From the NCBI GenBank assembly GCA_945643825.1, contig CALZEZ010000117.1:1-5405 (forward strand): a stretch of 5,405 nt of DNA. The letters run 5' to 3'. The stretch is from an uncultured Lachnospiraceae bacterium. Lineage in GTDB: Bacteria > Bacillota > Clostridia > Lachnospirales > Lachnospiraceae. Below the pieces are notes generated by a model. That model did no database searches and was not told the DNA's origin. It saw nothing but the letters and a program-made list of their open reading frames with translations. Below are positions 1 through 3,882 of this stretch, piece after piece. Position 1 is the stretch's first letter. The number at the start of each line of letters is the position of its first letter. The translations under genes were made by a program, and so were the position numbers.

Positions 1-5
1 TGCTT

Positions 6-22
6 TTATCGCCTTTATCCAA
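6..22. repeat. 17-bp direct repeat, left copy
   Basis: The sequence TTATCGCCTTTATCCAA here recurs at 326-342 as TTATCGCCTTTAACCAA, identical at 16 of 17 positions. Similarity stops abruptly on both sides of each copy. The two copies bracket a 303-base gene-free segment. The right copy includes the pstB stop codon, so this left copy resembles a duplicated piece of the pstB 3' junction. It could be an old target-site duplication, a recombination scar or an attachment-like site; the sequence alone does not decide between these. Confidence 0.6.
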
Positions 23-98
23 CCTGGAGATTCGTACCAGTGGGTTTTATCTTTCAAAAGCTACGAAAATGCTGTTTTCAGACTTTCTTATTGTTTTT

Positions 99-229
99 CT
101 CATTTTTGTCCCAAGAAATTTGGACGATTTTATCCTTTTTTTCAAATTAGTCCCAGTGATTTTGAAATTTACTGGGACAAAATCCGTTTTTTATTAAATT
201 TAGTGCGGATTTACTGGGACGAAAATGCC
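99..229. repeat. Cluster of alternating ACTGGGACRAAAAT repeats
   Basis: At least five versions of one motif lie here in both orientations. Plus-strand copies are TTTACTGGGAC at 168-178 and again at 210-220 (each followed by an AAAA-rich tail), and a degraded TTTGGACGATTTTATCC at 119-135. Minus-strand copies are GTCCC at 108-112 (preceded by an ATTTTT run) and GTCCCAGT at 150-157. The copies can pair into consecutive hairpins: 108-125 (GTCC with GGAC), 150-178 (8 bp), and 180-212 (AAATCCG with CGGATTT). The pattern suggests a structured intergenic repeat rather than decayed coding sequence. Its family is not identified. Confidence 0.6.
150..178. repeat. Perfect 8-bp inverted repeat (hairpin)
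   Basis: GTCCCAGT at 150-157 is the exact reverse complement of ACTGGGAC at 171-178, with a 13-base AT-rich loop that can pair partly with itself. It is the strongest hairpin downstream of the pst operon. On the minus strand it is followed by TAATTT rather than a continuous T-run. On the plus strand the nearest T-run (187-192) begins eight bases after the stem. It is therefore not a canonical intrinsic terminator in either direction, though it might still stabilise or stop the pst transcript. Confidence 0.55.
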
Positions 230-247
230 AAAATGTCCAAAAATGTC
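221..247. repeat. Three tandem 9-bp AAAATGYCC-like units
   Basis: Three consecutive nine-base units, GAAAATGCC, AAAATGTCC and AAAAATGTC, form an imperfect tandem repeat at the right edge of the inverted-repeat cluster. The first unit overlaps the AAAAT tail of the last ACTGGGAC motif, so the tandem may have grown from that tail by slippage. No function can be assigned. Confidence 0.4.
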
Positions 248-325
248 TCAAGTGGTTTACATAAATCGGGTCGTGACGCGAGCCTCAATGCAAATATTGC
301 TTATTCACGCGCGCTGTTCCAGACA

Positions 326-342
326 TTATCGCCTTTAACCAA
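326..342. repeat. 17-bp direct repeat, right copy over the pstB stop
   Basis: TTATCGCCTTTAACCAA matches the copy at 6-22 at 16 of 17 positions. It covers the last codons and TAA stop of pstB (335-337) and the eleven bases beyond. Read on the minus strand it contains AAAGG followed five bases later by an ATG at 326-324, resembling a gene-start junction, but that frame closes after 13 codons. Confidence 0.6.
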
Positions 343-1096
343 AGCGGCCTGTGATATAGTCCTCTGTTCTTTTATCCTGCGGATAGGAAAAAAGCGTCTT
401 CGTGTCGTTGTATTCGACCATTTCTCCGATCAGGAAGAAGGCCGTGTAGTCGGAAACCCTGAGTGCCTGCTGCATGTTGTGCGTGACGATCACAATCGAA
501 TACTTCTTCTTAAGCTCCTCCATGAGATCCTCGATCTTTGCCGTGGAGATCGGATCAAGTGCAGAGGTCGGCTCGTCCATGAGAAGGACAGAGGGTCTTA
601 CTGCCAGTGCTCTTGCGATGCAGATGCGCTGCTGCTGTCCTCCCGAAAGTCCGAGTGCGGATTTTTTCAATCGATCCTTTACTTCATCAAAAATAGCTGC
701 CCCGCGAAGGCTTTCCTCCACAATCTGGTCAAGTATGCGCTTATCCTTTATGCCGTGGACTCTTGGTCCGTATGCAATGTTGTCATAGATACTCATCGGA
801 AACGGATTGGGCTGCTGGAATACCATTCCGACATTCTCTCTAAGCACGGCAGTGTCCACGTGTTCGTCATAGATATCCTTTCCGTCCATCTCCACACTGC
901 CTGTGATTTTCACATTCTCCACCAGATCATTCATCCGGTTGAGTGTCTTTAGGAAGGTTGATTTGCCGCAGCCGGACGGGCCGATGAAGGCAGTTACCTT
1001 ATTTGCATAAATGTCCATGCTGATATCCTTCAGCGCATGGTTGTCTCCGTAATAGAGATTCAGATTTTTGATTGATAGTTTGACTTTGTTTTCCAT
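335..1096 (-). CDS. pstB: Phosphate ABC transporter ATP-binding protein PstB
   Basis: This is the cytoplasmic ATPase that powers phosphate import by binding the PstC/PstA channel and hydrolysing ATP. With the chosen start it has 253 residues, the usual length for PstB. All ABC motifs are present in order: Walker A GPSGCGKST (residues 39-47), Q-loop in FQQPNPFPMSIYDNI (about 93-107; the PNPFP stretch is typical of PstB), signature LSGGQQQR (150-157), Walker B VLLMDEP (170-176), D-loop SALD (178-181) and switch histidine in VTHN (206). The C-terminus ends in the family-like DYITGRFG. An in-frame ATG 27 bases upstream (1123) exists. The start at 1096 is preferred because AGGA lies five bases before it, it begins seven bases after the pstA stop, and the upstream extension (MQRRRSRNY) lies outside the family fold. 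It is the last pst gene in the window; no phoU follows within 334 bases. Confidence 0.97.
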   Translation of the reverse strand: MENKVKLSIKNLNLYYGDNHALKDISMDIYANKVTAFIGPSGCGKSTFLKTLNRMNDLVENVKITGSVEMDGKDIYDEHVDTAVLRENVGMVFQQPNPFPMSIYDNIAYGPRVHGIKDKRILDQIVEESLRGAAIFDEVKDRLKKSALGLSGGQQQRICIARALAVRPSVLLMDEPTSALDPISTAKIEDLMEELKKKYSIVIVTHNMQQALRVSDYTAFFLIGEMVEYNDTKTLFSYPQDKRTEDYITGRFG

Positions 1097-1103
1097 ATAG
1101 TTC

Positions 1104-1967
1104 CTACTTCTTCTTCGTTGCATCGAAGCGGCGTGTTAAAAGCTTCGTGATCAAATTGATCCCAAATACAATCAGCAATAGTACAAATGCGATTCCAAAT
1201 GCGGTGTCAAAATCTCCCTCGCTGGTCGCAGAGAGATAGAGCTGAATCGTCAGGGTTCCCCCCGACTGAAAAATCTTGCTAAAGATTCCGAATAGTCCCT
1301 TGGGCAGCAGCTTTGCGGAGCCTGCCGTGAATAAAAGAGCCGCTGATTCGCCGACGATTCTGCCGATCGAGAGGATTGCGCCGGTAAGGATGCCGGGCAT
1401 CGCAGAGGGGATCAGTATGGTGCGTATCATGTACCACTTCCCTGCGCCAAGTCCGATCGCTCCGTGTCTGTAGCCGTCCGGCACGGTCTTTAGCGCCTCC
1501 TGTGTATTGCGGATGACTAAGGGAAGCACCATAAGAATCAGGGTGAGTGAGCCGGTCAGGATGCTGTACCCAAGTCCTAAGGTCTCGCCGAAAAACAGCA
1601 TGCCAAACAAACCGAAGATAATTGATGGGATACCTGAGAGGACTTCCGTTGCAAATTCGATACAACTAACAAGCTTTCCCGGCTTTGCATATTCATTTAA
1701 AAATACAGCGGCTCCGACTCCCACCGGTATTACAAACAGCATGGTCAGAACGATGATAAGAATGGTGTTTACGATATTCCCGGCAATTCCTACCGTGCCC
1801 TTTCTCGCAGAGGTGACACTGGTTAAAAAGCTCAGGTTCACACTTCCAATCCCACGTATGACAACGAATACAAGAATGGTCACAAGAAGGAGCATCAGAA
1901 GCGCGCCGCTTAAAACAATCAGTGCACCTAAAAGCAGCTCTGAGAATCGGATTTTCTTATTGCTCAT
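1104..1967 (-). CDS. pstA: Phosphate ABC transporter permease PstA
   Basis: PstA is one of the two membrane subunits forming the phosphate channel; it docks PstB on the cytoplasmic side. The 287-residue protein has a short basic N-terminus, a long first membrane segment (about 11-37) and further hydrophobic segments near 62-90, 109-127, 135-152, 193-215 and 255-277. The sequence shows the permease domain: AVFLNEYA (87-94), GIPSIIFGLFG (112-122), an EAA-type coupling loop around 170-190 (GAIGLGAGKW) and the PstA-type GRIVGESAALLFTAG (202-216). GGAGAG seven bases upstream of the ATG supports the start. Its first 11 bases overlap the end of pstC, suggesting translational coupling. PstC carries the parallel motif AIPSVIYGLIG, consistent with the two being paralogous partners. 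The gene is intact. Confidence 0.97.
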   Translation of the reverse strand: MSNKKIRFSELLLGALIVLSGALLMLLLVTILVFVVIRGIGSVNLSFLTSVTSARKGTVGIAGNIVNTILIIVLTMLFVIPVGVGAAVFLNEYAKPGKLVSCIEFATEVLSGIPSIIFGLFGMLFFGETLGLGYSILTGSLTLILMVLPLVIRNTQEALKTVPDGYRHGAIGLGAGKWYMIRTILIPSAMPGILTGAILSIGRIVGESAALLFTAGSAKLLPKGLFGIFSKIFQSGGTLTIQLYLSATSEGDFDTAFGIAFVLLLIVFGINLITKLLTRRFDATKKK

Positions 1968-2868
1968 GGCTTTTCTCTCCTTTGCGCAGTCTGGTCAGAA
2001 GGAGGTTGATGATTACAATAAATACATAAAGCACCAGTCCGACCGAGAATAGTACCCGTCTGTGCAGTCCGGATGAATAGCTCATCTCACTGACAAGCTG
2101 TGTGGTGAGAAAACGGACGGAATGAAAGGGGAGCGGTATATTGACCGCACCGCCTGCTACCATGTTGATCGCCATTGCCTCTCCGAGCGCACGACCGATG
2201 CCAAGCACCACACCTGTCATAATCCCGGATTTTGCAGCAGGAAGCACCACACGGAAAATCGTCTGCAGCTTGCTTGCACCGAGTGCCAGTGACGCGGAGC
2301 GCAAGCTTACCGGAACGGCTCTTATGGAAGAAACGCTGATGTTTGTCACAGTCGGGAGAATCATAACCGCAAGCACAAGCACCGCGGACAGCAGATTGGA
2401 GCCACCCGTAAACTGATGCGTGTCACTTCCGGCAAAAATCATTTTCTCAAGGCGGTAAATCGCCGGGCAAAGCACCAGCATGCCGATCAGTCCATAGATG
2501 ACCGAGGGGATTGCCGCCAGGAGCTCGACAGCTGCGTACAGCAGCTGCGAAATCCTTCTGCCAAGCTTACTGCCATCCGTAAAGTCTGTCAGAAATACAG
2601 CGGATAACACGCCAATCGGCACGCCGATCAGGACTGCTGCCGCTGTTCCGACAATAGAGGATAGTATAATGAAGAGGATTCCGTAGGATGGGTTTTCAGC
2701 GGTCGGCTTCCAGCTCGTACCAAATAACAGCCGGAGCGCACCCACCTCTAAGAAGGCGGGTGCACCCTTTACAAACATATAGAATGTAATTGCCAGCACG
2801 GAGATCACTGCGATCAGACCAAAGACTAAAAACACAAGCTTCGCCGTTTTCTCTGTTCTTTTTTGCAT
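1957..2868 (-). CDS. pstC: Phosphate ABC transporter permease PstC
   Basis: PstC is the second channel-forming permease of the high-affinity phosphate importer. From the chosen start it has 303 residues. It has a basic N-terminus, a first membrane helix at about 11-33, an extracytoplasmic loop containing TSWKPT, and a permease core with PSYGILFI, VPIGVLSAVFLTDF and AIPSVIYGLIGM. The EAA-type loop SLALGASKLQTI lies near 193-204, and the PstC hallmark GRALGEAMA at about 225-233. An upstream in-frame ATG (2880) would add MRTT and start two bases after the pstS stop, but it has no ribosome binding site. The ATG at 2868 has GAGGA five bases upstream and is preferred. The stop overlaps the pstA start by 11 bases. 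No hairpin separates pstS from pstC, so no obvious attenuation between binding protein and permeases is visible. Confidence 0.96.
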   Translation of the reverse strand: MQKRTEKTAKLVFLVFGLIAVISVLAITFYMFVKGAPAFLEVGALRLLFGTSWKPTAENPSYGILFIILSSIVGTAAAVLIGVPIGVLSAVFLTDFTDGSKLGRRISQLLYAAVELLAAIPSVIYGLIGMLVLCPAIYRLEKMIFAGSDTHQFTGGSNLLSAVLVLAVMILPTVTNISVSSIRAVPVSLRSASLALGASKLQTIFRVVLPAAKSGIMTGVVLGIGRALGEAMAINMVAGGAVNIPLPFHSVRFLTTQLVSEMSYSSGLHRRVLFSVGLVLYVFIVIINLLLTRLRKGEKSHEQ

Positions 2869-2882
2869 AGTTGTCCTCATTT

Positions 2883-3707
2883 CTACTGGGGAATGATAAG
2901 TCCTACCCCTTTGATGATGCTCTTGCCTTCCTCGGAGGCGATGTAGTCAAACCATGTTTTGACAAGCTCGTTCTGCTTCGAAAGCTCTCCCTTTGTAGCC
3001 ATAACGAAGGGTCTTTGCAGTGCGTAGGTGCCGGCAAGAATATTGGCTTCCGTTGCTGCTACGCCGTCCAGATCAATGGCTGTCACCGTGTCATCCACCA
3101 CGTCAAGAGAGACATAACCGATCGCACCCGGGGTGGAGGCTACCTTTGCCAGAACTGCACCGGTGGAATCAAGCTCCTGCGCATACGCACAGGCGTCCTT
3201 TACCTCAAGAAGCTCCTCGAAGGCATCTCTTGTGCCGGAGCCGCTCTCACGTCCGATGACAACAATCGCCTCATCTGCTCCGCCAAGCTCGCTCCAGTTG
3301 CGGATCTCTCCTTTGTAAATGGAAACAAGCTCATCCTTTGCAAGAGCTGTTACCTGATTGTCCTTGTCCGTGATCACTGCGATTCCGTCAAGTGCGATGA
3401 CATTTTCAACCGCTCCGCCTGCCTTCTCGCTATCCTTGACATGTCTGGAGGCATTTCCGATATCTACACTGCCGTTTGCCAGAGACTCAAGTCCTGCTCC
3501 GGAGCCGGTGTATTCTGTTGTCACCGTGATCTCCGGGTATTTCTCCATGAAGCCTTCCATCAGAGCTTCACAAACCTTCTCCATGGAGGTCGAGCCTGCT
3601 AAAGAAATCTTGCCGGACATTTTGGATGAACCACAGCCTGTCATGCAGCCAATCGTAAGAACTGCTGCAAGTGCTACGCTTCCGATTTTTACGATCTTAT
3701 TTTTCAT
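2883..3707 (-). CDS. pstS: Phosphate-binding lipoprotein PstS
   Basis: PstS captures phosphate outside the membrane and delivers it to PstC/PstA. From the chosen start it has 274 residues. It has a lipoprotein signal: basic MKNKIVK, a hydrophobic stretch, then a lipobox best read as MTGC with the lipidated Cys at 25, followed by GSSK. Phosphate-site motifs of the family are visible: GSTSM (38-42), TGSGAGL (67-73), DIGNASR (82-88) and GRESGSGTRD (152-161). IYKGEIRNWSELGG (130-143) is also typical. An earlier ATG (3728) would add seven residues; the start at 3707 is preferred because AGAGG lies nine bases upstream while the earlier ATG has only a weak GGGAT. It is the first gene of the pst operon, behind Pho-box-like repeats that imply phosphate-starvation induction. 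It is complete, with a TAG stop, and shorter than some clostridial homologues, but no motif appears lost. Confidence 0.97.
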   Translation of the reverse strand: MKNKIVKIGSVALAAVLTIGCMTGCGSSKMSGKISLAGSTSMEKVCEALMEGFMEKYPEITVTTEYTGSGAGLESLANGSVDIGNASRHVKDSEKAGGAVENVIALDGIAVITDKDNQVTALAKDELVSIYKGEIRNWSELGGADEAIVVIGRESGSGTRDAFEELLEVKDACAYAQELDSTGAVLAKVASTPGAIGYVSLDVVDDTVTAIDLDGVAATEANILAGTYALQRPFVMATKGELSKQNELVKTWFDYIASEEGKSIIKGVGLIIPQ

Positions 3708-3716
3708 AATCTTTTT

Positions 3717-3721
3717 CCTCT
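3717..3721 (-). promoter_or_regulatory. Ribosome binding site deciding the pstS start
   Basis: AGAGG on the minus strand lies nine bases before the ATG at 3707. The in-frame ATG at 3728 has only GGGAT before it, and that lies in the right arm of a palindrome. This favours the shorter, 274-residue PstS. Confidence 0.65.
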
Positions 3722-3734
3722 TTTCCATAAAATT

Positions 3735-3761
3735 TATCCCTTGGATTTGTTACAAGGGATA
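3735..3761. promoter_or_regulatory. 9-bp palindrome over the pst start point, candidate operator
   Basis: TATCCCTTG at 3735-3743 and CAAGGGATA at 3753-3761 are exact reverse complements separated by nine bases. On the minus strand the palindrome begins at the last base of the predicted -10 box (TAGAAT, 3766-3761) and spans the expected transcription start near 3754. The first arm would then be only partly transcribed, so a DNA-level operator is more likely than an RNA hairpin. If transcription starts further upstream, the same sequence could instead form a 5' leader stem. The binding protein is unknown. Confidence 0.45.
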
Positions 3762-3766
3762 TTCTA
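3761..3766 (-). promoter_or_regulatory. Predicted -10 box of the pst promoter
   Basis: TAGAAT read on the minus strand matches TATAAT at five of six positions. Seventeen bases upstream the sequence is TAGTAG, which does not resemble a -35 box. This fits a promoter that depends on an activator bound to the TTTACA repeats upstream. Start of transcription would be near 3754, giving a leader of about 46 bases to the pstS ATG. Confidence 0.45.
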
Positions 3767-3775
3767 GGCGCGGGA

Positions 3776-3815
3776 TGTAAAATCTACTATCCGGAGTATG
3801 TAAATTTTTTGTAAC
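3776..3815 (-). promoter_or_regulatory. Pho-box-like TTTACA direct repeats upstream of pstS
   Basis: Read on the minus strand there are three half-sites: GTTACA (3815-3810), TTTACA (3804-3799) and TTTACA (3781-3776). The first two start 11 bases apart, about one helical turn. The third is 23 bases further on, about two turns. Firmicute PhoP boxes are TTTACA/TTAACA-like hexamers repeated at about 11 bp, so these are good candidates for PhoP binding and induction of pst under phosphate limitation. They lie within the 60 bases upstream of the predicted start point. No PhoP/PhoR gene is in the window. Confidence 0.55.
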
Positions 3816-3840
3816 GTATCTGTGTGATTCTCTCATTCTG

Positions 3841-3849
3841 TGTTATCAT
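3841..3849 (+). promoter_or_regulatory. Extended -10 promoter of the rightward gene
   Basis: TGTTATCAT fits the extended -10 pattern TG-N-TATAAT, with five of six matches in the hexamer at 3844-3849. The -35 position 17 bases upstream reads TGTGTG and is poor, as is common for extended -10 promoters. Transcription would start near 3856, leaving a leader of about 27 bases before the GTG start. The site is only about 26 bases from the nearest Pho-box-like repeat, so a regulator bound there could affect both directions. Confidence 0.4.
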
Positions 3850-3868
3850 AGATTCATGCTCGAATTTT

Positions 3869-3875
3869 AAGGAGG
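3869..3875 (+). promoter_or_regulatory. Strong ribosome binding site fixing a GTG start
   Basis: AAGGAGG lies seven bases before the GTG at 3883. It is near-perfect and well spaced, and it fixes a non-ATG start that an ATG-only search would miss; the first in-frame ATG is at 3949, inside the first membrane segment. Confidence 0.85.
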
Positions 3876-3882
3876 AAAAAGA

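Larger units (their letters stand above)
23..325. other. Gene-free, repeat-rich spacer downstream of pstB
   Basis: No open frame here has both a ribosome binding site and a plausible protein. The part from about 60 to 215 is strongly AT-rich and dense in short inverted repeats; 245-325 is more GC-rich and contains a short alternating GCGCGC run at 309-314. A 17-bp direct repeat bounds the segment. Its ends show only a small terminal inverted match, CCTGGA at 23-28 against TCCAGA at 318-323 (five of six pair). It could be a small non-autonomous mobile element or dispersed intergenic repeat inserted behind the pst operon. This is inference; no transposase or integrase is visible. Confidence 0.4.

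Noticed and set aside
150..178. Inverted repeat as a rho-independent terminator of the pst operon
   Set aside because: The stem is good but no T-run follows directly in either direction, and the same motif recurs several times nearby, so it is reported as a repeat instead.
69..197. Plus-strand 42-codon hydrophobic peptide starting at ATG 69
   Set aside because: There is no ribosome binding site, and it reads directly through the inverted-repeat cluster, so its composition follows from AT-rich repeats rather than coding constraint.
285..326. Minus-strand 13-codon frame after pstB with AAAGG five bases upstream
   Set aside because: The binding site is acceptable but the peptide (MSGTARVNKQYLH) is very short, unlike the start of PhoU, and lies in the repeat-bounded segment.
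203..952. Plus-strand frame of 249 codons from a GTG
   Set aside because: It runs antisense through most of pstB, has no ribosome binding site, and its protein shows no recognisable domain; pstB carries all ABC motifs on the other strand.
1097..1123. Longer PstB start at 1123
   Set aside because: The added MQRRRSRNY is antisense-like filler overlapping pstA; the downstream ATG has a ribosome binding site and gives the usual family length.
1279..1665. Minus-strand frame of 128 codons
   Set aside because: It lies wholly inside pstA in another frame of the same strand and encodes an Arg/His-rich sequence without a domain.
3846..3851. TATGAT on the minus strand as an alternative pst -10 box
   Set aside because: The matching -35 position would fall on the ribosome binding site of the divergent gene and reads CTCCTT, and the Pho-box-like repeats would then lie downstream of the start.
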